Shown in pieces: positions 7,236 through 16,500 of a stretch of DNA of 64,000 nucleotides. The DNA lies in assembly GCA_019918135.1 (NCBI GenBank), contig WBZZ01004845.1:1-64000 (forward strand), written 5' to 3'. The DNA comes from Paulinella micropora. Taxonomy: Eukaryota; Cercozoa; Imbricatea; Euglyphida; Paulinellidae. A model generated the notes under the pieces. That model did no database searches and was not told the origin of the DNA. It saw only the letters and a list, made by a program, of their open reading frames with translations. Both the position numbers and the translations under genes were made by a program. How positions within the stretch are numbered: position 1 is the stretch's first letter; each line of letters starts with the position of its first letter.

Positions 7236-10200
7236 CTCGTTTGATAGTCCAATATCGTTCAAGCACGGGGCACGACTTAAAGCAACATATAACAAATTCA
7301 TTGACAGTAGGTCTAGATTTATCCACACTGGTGTTGTTCGGCCTTGTGAGCAGTGGATGGTGGATGAGAATGTCGGCTGGATGTCAGCATACGGTTTCTT
7401 GTCTGGTATCGTTTTTTTTCTATCAAACTTCTGCTCAACTCTACCAATCGTAACAAAAATATGTTCTTTAGTATCTCTAGTAATAGTATGAATATCGCCA
7501 TTATGAACAACCTTTGTATTACAACGAAACACAACCTGATGACCTGTTTTAAGTTGTTTATTTTGTAGCATTTTGTTATTGCTTTCGTGAACATTGTTGT
7601 TAGAGTGGTGTAATATTAAAGGCGGGTTTTTGTCAGTCGGTTTAGGGTGTGGCTTAACTTGCTTATTGAGAGCATCTAATTCTTCAAGTGTTAGTATATT
7701 AGGTAGGCAGTCTTTTGCTTTATGTTGGCTAAGCTCATTACCGCCGACCTTGTAATAGTCTTCTACCTTATTTAAGATAGATTGTAGAATTAGGTCTTTG
7801 GCTTGTCTATAATTTGTATCAAGATTTATTTTTGTAAATAGTTTGAAAGTTTTTGACTTGTGGAATGGTTCGGATGTTGGGTCTGGGCAAGGAAGCTGTG
7901 CTAAGTGGCCGAATAAGACAATAGATACACCGCCAAATGGTCTGTTGATTTTAGTGTATTTTCTGAGCATATGGTCCAGACTTTCTAAATTCTTGGATGT
8001 AAGCATAGAAACTTCATCAATCGTTATTCTGTGATTAATTGCTTCTTCGCCCACTGGTATCGGTAGCGGTAGCCTATGATATAGCATTGTTAGTATTTTT
8101 TGGAGTGTATATTCAGAATTAATAACTTGGCGGGCATTGTGTGTCATAGCGGTTGATAAAGTCTTTTTGTCTTTGAAATGTGTGTTAGTGTATTTTGATG
8201 GCTGACCAGTTAGGTATTTTATCATTTCAGATTTACCCGTTCCAGCTTTGCCGTGAATAAGTAATAATTCTTGTTCTGGTAAAGGTTTGTATTCGTCTTT
8301 GGTGCTATAATCTGGAAGCTCTGTATCCTCAAAGGCGGAGAACTCTGGATATTGTTTATGTGGTGTTTCTAAGAATTTTTGTAATGGTAGTATGTCTTTG
8401 AAACCGCTATGTCGCTGGTATGTTATCCGTGGTTCGCCATTTACGTAGGAAACGAAGCAAGTCATATTCAATTGTGGGGCAATGAACTCATCCTGTTCTA
8501 AAACCTCGGGACGAAATTCTTTTCCTGTTTTCATATATTCGCCTTCGTATGCGATACTGTCTGTATTAGAATATAACAAAGTCCGCCCAGTATTTACAAG
8601 CTTTAACATTTGGTTATGAAGAACTATCTTTTGGTATGCTAGCACATAGCCAGTTAAATGAGACATTTGAAATATATTGTCTGTTTGGATTGTGTCTTGA
8701 TATGTGTAAATCATTCGCTCTGGTAGTAGGTCGTTGCCCATTTCGGCATATTTGGTCTTGTCATATGGAACTCGTTTCAGGAACAATAACCTATATCCTT
8801 TTTCTTTCATCATAAAATGTATTCGCTCATTGTATGACTTTGAAATGGTAGAGACTTGCTGAGTTCGGTGTATGTTCTTGTTCAGAGAGCCTACCAGTAA
8901 GTTGGTTGCTTTGGCTAAGGTGTCGTGTTCATAGCCAGGCTTATCAAAGTAGTAATCTTGTATATTTGTTATGTGTTCTGTGAAGGTTTTGAAGGGGTTG
9001 AAGTGGTCGTCTGCTACATATAACCTCTTAATAAATATCTTAACCCCTTGGTCAAACATATATAGCAATGCGGGAATTGGTTGGCATTGGGTTCCTTTTG
9101 TGGTGTAGCCGTTGAAGAAGGTTGGCACTTTGAGTAAAGTCTGGTCGTAATCAAAAACCGCATAACCGTGTAGAGGTTTGACCTTGTTGTAGTAGTCCTG
9201 TGTCATATTTTGATTTATATTAATTATGTTGCGAGGAGCTGTTGGGTATTCATTGAAGTAAGAAGACATTTCACCCATATTACCTAACGAAGCATTTGTA
9301 TAAGCTTTTACCATATCAATCTGATGTATCATTTTGGGGCTTTTGGTGTGATGATTAAAGATATGATGAAACGGTATTTGACCAGATTTTATGTGTCGTA
9401 ATATATTGGGTTCAGTAATTTGTGTATGGAACTTAGGTTTATGTTTTTCTATGAGACACTCTATAAATAACTGTTTGAAGTATGATGGCAATGACCAAGC
9501 GGGGGTATCCTTAGGAACGAATGATGCGTGTTTGAAACGGTCTAAGCATTTATAGTTTAGTTTGTTTTCTTTATCTACTATTTCAATAATGTTTCCAGAA
9601 TGGTCCATCATTGAATAACACTCCTTATGTTGTAGGTCAAGTTTAGTTTGTATATTGTTGAGTTCTTCCTGTGATATCCATTTGTTCTCGTATTGGTTCG
9701 TAGATAGTTTCACATTGCTGGCTTCGTGGTTAGTAGCATATTGGGGTCGTGGCTCTGGTATGTTTTCGTTAATATCGTATAATAGTTCAATTGACTTAAT
9801 GTGTTGGATACAAACGTCTTTTTGTTTTCCTTGTATTAATGTGGCGTGATAATCGCTACATCTGATTATTATCTGTTTTGGGTATTGTTTGGTAGATGCT
9901 CGCCATAATATATTCATACCATCAAATACATAAATCCTACATCGGATAAAGTCTTCCATTTCTGTTAGGTCCTTTTCTGTCGCATATTTGATATCCCTAA
10001 AGCGGTCTATTATAATATTGTCTCGCTTTCGTTTTCTATTGTTTGGGTTTGGAAAGTCTTTCATAATACATTCTAGCACACAGTTTATTTCACCCTGTGC
10101 CATTGGTATGACAGCATTATTTTGCGGATGAACTTGGTCAATGGTAATGACTTTAAGGTCTTTGTCTTCTCTTTGTTCGTAAAACCTTGCTTGCCGTTCT

Positions 10201-10535
10201 ACAAAGTTTCTAACCGCATTGATTGACCGCTTTAATTCGTTAGCTCTGTATATTCCTCTGACTGGTCCGTGATATCCTTCATAATCCAGATGGACTAGAT
10301 AACTTGTATTTGGGTTTAGCTGTTGGAGCTGAGCTTCCCACCCCTGGGCATATTGTATAACGAGTGAGCCTCTACGACCTACTAGTTCTGGACGGCCACC
10401 CGTTAGTCTGTTTATAAGTCGCAGTGCGGTTGGAGTTGTAATGCGATACCATCTTCTTTTGCCTCTTTGTCTGATGTAGTCTCCTCGTCGCTCAATATGG
10501 TAGAGCTGAAATAGTTCTGGTTGGTATTGGTCCAT
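7230..10535 (-). CDS. Family B DNA polymerase-like / SF1 Pif1-like helicase fusion
   Basis: A single 1101-residue frame. Residues about 400-665 show family B polymerase palm motifs in the right order: motif A as IDMVKAYTN (D407, Y412), motif B as KATNLLVG (K542 to G549), and motif C as YSNTDS (D659). Residues about 755-1090 are an SF1 helicase close to Pif1/RecD: Walker A GKAGTGKS (762-769), Walker B ITIDEVSML with D840 E841, motif III FGHLAQLP, motif V IHCSQGRT and motif VI YVALSRA. I see no clear 3'-5' exonuclease motifs in the N-terminal 400 residues, though NCVLECI and a DYHATLI segment are distinctive. It would copy and unwind the element's DNA. Oddities are the fusion itself and Asn in place of the first motif C aspartate. 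Helicase call about 0.9; polymerase call about 0.65. Confidence 0.72.
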   Translation of the reverse strand: MDQYQPELFQLYHIERRGDYIRQRGKRRWYRITTPTALRLINRLTGGRPELVGRRGSLVIQYAQGWEAQLQQLNPNTSYLVHLDYEGYHGPVRGIYRANELKRSINAVRNFVERQARFYEQREDKDLKVITIDQVHPQNNAVIPMAQGEINCVLECIMKDFPNPNNRKRKRDNIIIDRFRDIKYATEKDLTEMEDFIRCRIYVFDGMNILWRASTKQYPKQIIIRCSDYHATLIQGKQKDVCIQHIKSIELLYDINENIPEPRPQYATNHEASNVKLSTNQYENKWISQEELNNIQTKLDLQHKECYSMMDHSGNIIEIVDKENKLNYKCLDRFKHASFVPKDTPAWSLPSYFKQLFIECLIEKHKPKFHTQITEPNILRHIKSGQIPFHHIFNHHTKSPKMIHQIDMVKAYTNASLGNMGEMSSYFNEYPTAPRNIININQNMTQDYYNKVKPLHGYAVFDYDQTLLKVPTFFNGYTTKGTQCQPIPALLYMFDQGVKIFIKRLYVADDHFNPFKTFTEHITNIQDYYFDKPGYEHDTLAKATNLLVGSLNKNIHRTQQVSTISKSYNERIHFMMKEKGYRLLFLKRVPYDKTKYAEMGNDLLPERMIYTYQDTIQTDNIFQMSHLTGYVLAYQKIVLHNQMLKLVNTGRTLLYSNTDSIAYEGEYMKTGKEFRPEVLEQDEFIAPQLNMTCFVSYVNGEPRITYQRHSGFKDILPLQKFLETPHKQYPEFSAFEDTELPDYSTKDEYKPLPEQELLLIHGKAGTGKSEMIKYLTGQPSKYTNTHFKDKKTLSTAMTHNARQVINSEYTLQKILTMLYHRLPLPIPVGEEAINHRITIDEVSMLTSKNLESLDHMLRKYTKINRPFGGVSIVLFGHLAQLPCPDPTSEPFHKSKTFKLFTKINLDTNYRQAKDLILQSILNKVEDYYKVGGNELSQHKAKDCLPNILTLEELDALNKQVKPHPKPTDKNPPLILHHSNNNVHESNNKMLQNKQLKTGHQVVFRCNTKVVHNGDIHTITRDTKEHIFVTIGRVEQKFDRKKTIPDKKPYADIQPTFSSTIHCSQGRTTPVWINLDLLSMNLLYVALSRAPCLNDIGLSNEL

Positions 10536-10646
10536 TGTATATAGATAGGCAGGATAAATTTTTTGAAAAATAATTATTTAATGCTTTACATATATATATA
10601 CGATATGTTTAGATGTAAAATGCTTACCAAAAAAAAATATTGTTTA
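10536..10646 (-). promoter_or_regulatory. Upstream region of the polymerase-helicase gene
   Basis: About 110 AT-rich bases hold a TTTACAT and an alternating TATATATATA run on the minus strand, upstream of the ATG at 10535. It partly resembles the stronger repeated motifs at 10872 and 11551. Confidence 0.35.
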
Positions 10647-10850
10647 TTAATCTGACTTAGTAAGTCGCTCTTCTAACTCCTGTATCTTCTTTTTGTATTC
10701 TTCTATATTTTGTTTGTATTGAACTAACATCTTTGCTTTGGCTCGCCGTTCTTCGTTTAGGCGGTCTTTATTGCGGTAATAGTATGCGAGAGCTTTCTCA
10801 TTATTCCTTTTTCTCCTTTCGTCTCCTTCATATATCTTTGGTCGTGGCAT
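10647..10850 (-). CDS. Small basic coiled-coil (bZIP-like) protein
   Basis: A 67-residue protein. It starts MPRPKIYEGDERRKRNNEKA, continues as a basic helix with several Arg/Lys/Tyr residues, and ends in a heptad-like coiled coil (about residues 40-65). This resembles the basic region plus zipper of small bZIP-like viral proteins, so DNA binding as a dimer is plausible. There is no named family I can assign. It lies between the polymerase-helicase and RING genes, all on the minus strand, and has the shared promoter motif 22 bases upstream. Confidence 0.55.
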   Translation of the reverse strand: MPRPKIYEGDERRKRNNEKALAYYYRNKDRLNEERRAKAKMLVQYKQNIEEYKKKIQELEERLTKSD

Positions 10851-10871
10851 ACCTCCTATGTCGGTAGATGT

Positions 10872-10905
10872 CTTATATATGTAATATTATTTTTATAAAT
10901 GTAAA
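10872..10905 (-). promoter_or_regulatory. Repeated promoter-like motif, copy 1
   Basis: On the minus strand this reads TTTACATTTATAAAAATAAT followed by ATTACATATATAAG. The same block, with one extra AT, lies directly before the gene starting at 11550. It sits just upstream of ATG 10850. Near-identity over about 34 bases in otherwise unrelated AT-rich sequence supports a functional element. Confidence 0.6.
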
Positions 10906-10908
10906 TAA

Positions 10909-11550
10909 TTATTTAATAATACATACCATTTCTTCAGCCGATAACCCGTATCGCATACACGATAAAGTCAATCTGTTCATATATGTTTGTAGTATATCAC
11001 ATATTAAATCAAAATTTGGACTATCGCTATCTAAGAAATCTCGGTTTATCCATTTAGATGGCACATTAAAAGCAATTTTATTGTTTATATCTTTTTCAGA
11101 AATAGAAGACCTAGGGATGAAATGTAAATTAGGTGAGCTCACATTTTTACATATTGGACATACTAAATTATTTTCCAAATGACACGGCACACAAGTCGCA
11201 TATTGACACTTACAGCATCTTCTCAAAACATCAGCAGTATCAAAACAAATATTACAATGAAATTGCGGTTCATCTTTTAGTTTCTCTATCAATGCTAATG
11301 TTATGTGCTTATGTGATACGATATTTTCTCTTACTTGCTTATATTGTAATGAAATTGTAGAATTATGTTTTATGAAATCATTATGTTCGCATTTTACGGA
11401 ATAATACAATATATCAGTCTTAACATCTTTGATGTCTTCTGGTTTATGAACTCTACGAACAACTCCAGCATATTTAAGCTCTTTGAATTTGTCTAGGACT
11501 AGCTTATTTAAATCGCTGGCACACTTGATTTGTTTTCTCTTGTTTGGCAT
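10909..11550 (-). CDS. RING-type zinc finger protein
   Basis: A 213-residue protein. Residues 99-134 hold C99-x2-C102, C112/C113 with C115, C120-x2-C123-H124 and C131-x2-C134, ending CPIC, the spacing of a RING-like cross-brace domain. Proteins of this kind are usually E3 ubiquitin ligases; here it could modify host proteins, which is inference. The flanks have no motif I recognise. The start is the first ATG after the repeated promoter-like block. The gene is intact with a TAA stop and is the last gene of the virus-like block. Confidence 0.65.
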   Translation of the reverse strand: MPNKRKQIKCASDLNKLVLDKFKELKYAGVVRRVHKPEDIKDVKTDILYYSVKCEHNDFIKHNSTISLQYKQVRENIVSHKHITLALIEKLKDEPQFHCNICFDTADVLRRCCKCQYATCVPCHLENNLVCPICKNVSSPNLHFIPRSSISEKDINNKIAFNVPSKWINRDFLDSDSPNFDLICDILQTYMNRLTLSCMRYGLSAEEMVCIIK

Positions 11551-11586
11551 CTTATATATATGTAATATTATTTTTATAAATGTAAA
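11551..11586 (-). promoter_or_regulatory. Repeated promoter-like motif, copy 2
   Basis: A second copy of the block at 10872-10905, directly abutting ATG 11550 on the minus strand. It has TTTACATTTATAAAAATAAT followed by ATTACATATATATAAG. Confidence 0.6.
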
Positions 11587-12060
11587 ATATTAATTGAAAC
11601 CAAACGGCACAAAAAGAAAAAGGTAATTTTTGATTTGTAGAAATTTTGCCGTCTGTGGTGGGCTTTTGAAATTAATTACGATAGCCAAAAGCAACCGTCA
11701 GCCATACTTCAATGGGCAATTTTCCTTCGGGGAGCCGATTTGCCTTGGACAACTTGACAACACAACTTTTTTTGGCAGTATGTAAAAACGGGTGGATAAT
11801 GTTGTTATCGCCCTTATATGAACAGATATGGCAAAAATAGCAAACGATAGCAAAATTTAAAAGGGGCGGGGGGGTTGGGAGGCTTGTACTCACCCCCCCC
11901 GTCCCTCCCCGTTTTTTGTCTATGCGGTTTTTCCCGTTTTTCTGAAACGTCTTGCTTATTTTCCATGCTCCTCACTCTGGTCAGTGTGCCGCGGATCCTC
12001 TTAAATGGCCCAGAGTGCAGCATCCTGCCAAGTGCAGGCCATTTTTTCACTCAGACTGTC
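11587..12060. other. Non-coding right flank of the virus-like element
   Basis: No gene is seen. A G-run/C-run pair at about 11861-11912 forms an imperfect inverted repeat around GGAGGCTTGTACTCA. The true element end and any terminal repeat cannot be fixed without the left end. Confidence 0.3.
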
Positions 12061-12069
12061 CACATGCAT

Positions 12070-12224
12070 ATCAGAAGAAGGAGAAGGAGAAAAAGAAGGA
12101 GGAGAAGGAGGAGGAGAAGGAGAAGAAGGAAGAAGAAGAAGAAGAAGAAGAAGAAGAAGAAGAAGAAGAAGAAGAAGAAGAAGAAGAAGAAGAAGAAGAA
12201 GAAGAAGAAGAAGAAGAAGAAGAA

Positions 12225-12256
<32 letters not shown>
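12070..12256 (+). repeat. (GAA)n microsatellite
   Basis: A nearly pure AAG/GAA tract with a GGA-rich start. The long open frames across it encode only poly-Lys, poly-Glu or poly-Arg and are not genes. Confidence 0.9.
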
Positions 12257-12271
12257 TTTATTATTTAATTT

Positions 12272-12456
12272 TGATTCTAGTCTCTGTACAATTTCGCTTT
12301 CATTTCAACAACACCATGCATCATAATGCATAGTTGCATTACATATGCATATAAGTGTAGTTTAGGGCTCGCTAACTGCCTCCTCCTTCTCCTTCTCCTT
12401 CTAGATTCCCCTTCTTCTTCTTTAATAAAAGCGAAATTGTACAGAGACTAGAGTCA
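12272..12456. repeat. Inverted repeat flanking a pyrimidine tract
   Basis: TGATTCTAGTCTCTGTACAA (12272 onward) returns as its reverse complement at 12431-12456 with one mismatch. The GAA tract before it and the CTT-rich tract at 12378-12421 are also complementary, so the whole unit can fold back. Confidence 0.6.
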
Positions 12457-12459
12457 GAA

Positions 12460-12878
12460 CTAATTCAGAATTCGAACGAGAAAAGAAATATAAACTAGAT
12501 ATGATAGAGGAAACAAAAATGGGAAAATAAACATAATGTAAATATGAGGGGACAAATAGAGAGGAAGATATAAGATGAAAACTAGATACGATAATGATAC
12601 AGAAAATGCAGGAAGAGGGGAAAATGAGAGGAAAAACTAAGAGCTAAAGAAAAGGAAAAGATGAAAAAAAGACTAAATATGATAGGGAAACTGAAATGCA
12701 AGAAAAATAGAAAGTATGCTGGAAGAAACAGGAAATAGAAAAAGGGAATGAAATACTATATATGAAAAAGAGGCAGAAAGGAAAGATAAAAAAGGAAAAA
12801 GGAGAGAAATATGCAAGAATAAAACAAGGAAGAGAAAGGAAAACTATATCCAAGGGAAGAAAAAGAGAAGAAACAGGT
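12460..12878. other. Purine-rich 3' region of the RLE retrotransposon
   Basis: A/G-rich sequence with diverged repeats of the type AAACTAGATA(T/C)GATA. No convincing gene. It probably belongs to the 3' untranslated part of the element on the minus strand. Confidence 0.35.
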
Positions 12879-14315
12879 TCAGTGGGAGCGTCGTGGCGCG
12901 TCCCACAGGCGCCGCTTGGCAGAGTCAATGATACGCGCATGGCCGCGCGCAGTTTCAGCCGCAGACATAGCACGAAAGTAGGGCAAGAGACCACGCGGGT
13001 TGAGATGGAAATCATCGAGCATGGCATCAGCTAGTATGTCCCTCGCAGCGGGTAGCCCTCGCATAACGCTTGCGTAATACGCCTGAACCTGGCGCAAATA
13101 AGCTAATGCCTCACGACCAAGAGCACCAGTTGGTTCGAGAACCCAAGGGACAAGAGTTGTACTTGACGCAGTAGCAAGTTGATCATATTGTTGATGCTTA
13201 ATCACTTCACGTTGGGATGCAGCTGCAAGCGGAGTTGTTGCTGCAAGCCTTAGAGAAGATTGAGCTAGTGGGGAAGCAAAGCTGACATCAATAATTACAT
13301 TAGGGGGGCTAGTTCTACTGGGTCGCCACCAAACACGAAGGTCAGGATGTTCTCTTGTTGAGTCCTGAAAATAGATGTGATCAGGTTCAATCTCAACGAC
13401 TGCGCCACAGCGTCGAAGGAAGGTAGCCAGCATCTTGAGGTAGCTGTCGTGTCTTCTGATGATAACACCTCCAACTAGTGGACAAGTACGTGTCAGAAAA
13501 TGATACGTAGCGCTTTCAGATGTAAGTAGGTGTTGACAGGCAGGACAGTGAACGCCAGAGCTGGGAATATCAGAAAGAGGGATGAGGGGCAATCTAGCTA
13601 GAAGTGCAGCTTCTATCTCAGCATCTGTCAGTGAGAGCTCAGGATTAGCTGGGATAGTTGAGAAGGGTAATGCCCGCGCTCCTTCTTGAGCAGCCGATAG
13701 CATTAGCGCAGGGAAAGCGGGACCATGTTGATCTCTTCCTTGTAGAAGGAGCTGATTGCGGAGTGTTGAGTAGATGGAGTGAGTGAGTCTACTCTGGAGG
13801 TGAGCAGGTGGGATGATGCCGGGCGTGAGTAATGGCCTGATGACAGCAGTTGGAACACCATTCAGTTCTAGAGAATTATAGCAGTCAGTAAGAACGTCTC
13901 CATCGGTAGCCAGCAAACGTCTAGGATCCTGTTCCTCCGGGATAGCCAGAGAAGAAACAGCTAGCATCAGTGAGGAACTGTAAGCGGCGTGTGCTAAAAG
14001 GGATGTCTGTTGCGGGCAACATGCTCCATACTTTCCTGGCAAGAGGATAAGTGATTGTTCCAAGGGATGTAGGGGAATACTGATGCCCAGGCGGGACACA
14101 AAACATTGATAAGTCATGTTATCAAAGTGATGCAGACTCCGCACTGACAGATGAGGAGGCAGAACGCGCATGATGTAACTCATCATTCTTTGAACACACG
14201 TGTTGAGAATGGCAAGGGCTGAAGCAGTTGACAAACCAGGGTGAAGAAGCGCACGCATTGTAGGGGCATGAGATTCAGCTCTTGCAAGAGCCAATGAAAC
14301 AACACCAACCGCCAT
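12879..14315 (-). pseudogene. C-terminal ORF2: CCHC knuckle and restriction-like endonuclease
   Basis: A 478-residue frame with no internal stop. C257-x2-C260, H272 and C278 form a CCHC knuckle. It is followed by RHDSYLKMLATFLRR, then HPDLRVWW (P324 D325) and NVIIDVSF (D343), which is the PD-(D/E)xK core of the restriction-like endonuclease in R2-type retrotransposons. In active elements this domain nicks the target site to prime reverse transcription. The upstream part (residues 1-250) should be the linker after the RT thumb. It is separated from the RT frame by a frameshift between about 14320 and 14560. Confidence 0.65.
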
Positions 14316-14410
14316 CTCTGCATGAGTTGAGCACGTGATATTGATAGTAGATCCAGGTTGAAGTGAGGCGATTTATTCCGTTGCAGTGTCAGAAGAGTGT
14401 GGATAGTACA

Positions 14411-15433
14411 CTACACCTCCAAGCGTATGCATGAAGCTATGGAAGATGTGATCAGATTCAAGTTGAAGAAGTAATGGTGCCAAAGGAGTAAGGTGACTCG
14501 ATACCAAGGTAGCGCCGGGCGGTAGAAGGAGACGTAGTTTTGGAACTGAGATCTGTAAGCATCAGTTGTTTTGTTCAAGCAGATACAGCAGTTTGCCATA
14601 TGACTCTGCCACGTCGGAAGGCGAGCAATGATGTTGAAGTCGTCAACGATAGCAACTCCGATAGCGCCACTGGAGAGAGAGTTCTCAAAGATAGGCTGAA
14701 CGCTGAGTGCGAAAAGTAAGCTTGCAAGGACGCAGCCCTGTTTGACTCCGCATTGAGATAGGAAGGAGTCGAGGACAGAGCCATTGTGTCTAACAAGAAG
14801 AAGAGAGGGTTGCAAGTAAGCTTGAAAGATGATGCGCCAAATTGGTCGTAGCTGGGGAGTTTCGAGGATTCGTTTCAGGATAGCACTACGATGCAGTAGG
14901 TTGAAAGCATTCACGAAGTCTGCACTAAGCATGACATGATCAGGATGACTCCGCAGGTGAGCATGGGAGTTATGAACTGCAGCTTCTGGTCCACCTGGGA
15001 ATCTGACCCCAAATTGAATGCTGGGAAAGATGGTGGGGAACTCTGATCGAACGTGCGCGACCGCAATAGTCGCTGCTAGCTTGATAAGGGGTGAGCCTGT
15101 ATTGATTGGGCGGGGAGGATCATTCTGTCTCGCGTGATGTGATTTCTTGGAAGCAAGCACAGGTGCCGCGTAGAGCAACAAACGTTCTATGGGCGTCAGG
15201 TCTCCATTCGCAATAGCACAAACGATAGAATGTATGCCTCTAAGACATTCTGGATCTTTAGATAAAACAAACAGGATCTCAGAAGTGTAGCCGTAGAGTC
15301 CAGGTGAAGCTCCGGTGCACTGTCGAAGTAGGGCTGGCGGGATGGCCTCTTTCTCTATGATGAGTCTCGGAGCATCATGTGGAAGGGCTGGTATGCTTTC
15401 TTGTTCAGGAGCAGGTGGATGTAACTGTTTAAG
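14411..15433 (-). pseudogene. ORF2 reverse transcriptase domain
   Basis: The frame is open from just after an in-frame TAA at 15434. Motifs in order are GASPGLYGYTSEIL, PINTGSPLIKL, FGVRFPGG, motif A LSADFVNAFNLLHR, SQCGVKQGCVLASLLFAL and the catalytic box AIVDDFNII, where the usual YxDD is VDD. These are reverse transcriptase motifs of non-LTR elements. The last about 60 residues look out of frame, consistent with a frameshift near 14560 before the endonuclease segment. Confidence 0.65.
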
Positions 15434-16268
15434 TTACTCAATAACAGGAGCTGTTTGCGGCAAGAGTCCAGGACTAGTTAAAACGTTGGCAGCTCTTCCC
15501 AGATTCCTAGTACTGGATGATGCTAATTCTTCCGCGAGCCTTATAGCATGGTTGAGGTGGCTGGTGGAAGGAGGATTTGTCTCATGTTGATTGCTTTCTT
15601 CTTCACTGCTGTCAGGCGGACCAGTTGGAAAGGGAGCGGCCCAAGTGCTATCATCAGTTCCTCTTGATAGTTGAGAAGCAAGCTGTGTGTTGATCCTGTG
15701 TGTACCACCTCTCATGCAGAAGTAACGCAGGAGCACGGATGATGTTAAAGAAAGCAGTCTTCCTAGCAAGTTGGTCTTCTGATTCAACAGCATCAGCATA
15801 TTTGGTAAATACGCTGCGGAAAGCAGAATGTGAAAGCGGTCAGGCACGCGGGCGCACTTTCTTGTAAAGCTGGTTAGCAGGCAGGAAACAACTAGGGTCG
15901 TAGTTGACATTTTCGTCTAGGATTGGTAGAATCATAGGAGCCAGCGAATCAGTGTAGCATGCGCTTCCTGGTCTGGACCTATGATCCGCGAGCCTTGCAT
16001 ACGGTTCATTGCAGTTGGGACACGTCTGAAGTCCTGCAGCTGTTACAATCCACTTCTGCTCTGCTAGCAGCGGAGTGTGAACTCTTCTTATGTGTAGCGC
16101 TATTGCTGCAGGAGTCGAAAATGGTCTCGCATTTAATGAAACAGTAGAATTGATTGGACAAACTGTGGGGTAGACAAGAGCGTCATGATTGCAGTCACCG
16201 ACAGTAGCATCTCTCGTCTCCGACCCATCGGGCCCGCTCATGTCTGAGGACGGGGCCACTTCACTCAT
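15434..16268 (-). pseudogene. ORF2 N-terminal zinc-finger region
   Basis: Two overlapping frames (15840-16268 and 15434-15910) appear to be one region split by a frameshift. The first holds a C2H2-like finger ending HIRRVH and a second cysteine pair CPNCNEPY with a following H and C. Such fingers precede the RT in RLE-type elements and help bind the target DNA. The second frame is Ser/Thr/Pro-rich and ends at an in-frame TAA directly before the RT. Confidence 0.5.
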
Positions 16269-16290
16269 ACCTGAGGACGAAGCAGGCCTG

Positions 16291-16500
16291 TTAACATCTG
16301 AGGACAGGAACGATATTAGTCGTAGACGGTCGCACTACACACGGAGCGGTGCCAGGGACCGTAGAAGACATTGTATCGAGGACAGATGAAGCACTAAAAA
16401 TGGGGACTGATGATGCAGGCGTAGAAAAATGATCATCGGTAGGTAATGGGTCACCCTCAACGTACATTTCAGGTCTTTCTAGAGCATCAATTAGATCCAT
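16291..16500 (-). pseudogene. Probable start of ORF2
   Basis: The ATG at 16498-16500 lies inside the last codons of ORF1 (stop 16491-16493), giving a 10-base overlap like ORF1/ORF2 junctions of other LINEs. The frame runs 69 codons, low in recognisable motifs, then ends at TAA and resumes in another frame at about 16268. Confidence 0.4.

Noticed and set aside
12005..12333. Overlapping long frames rich in Lys, Glu or Arg
   Set aside because: They are translations of the (GAA)n microsatellite in three frames, with no gene structure.
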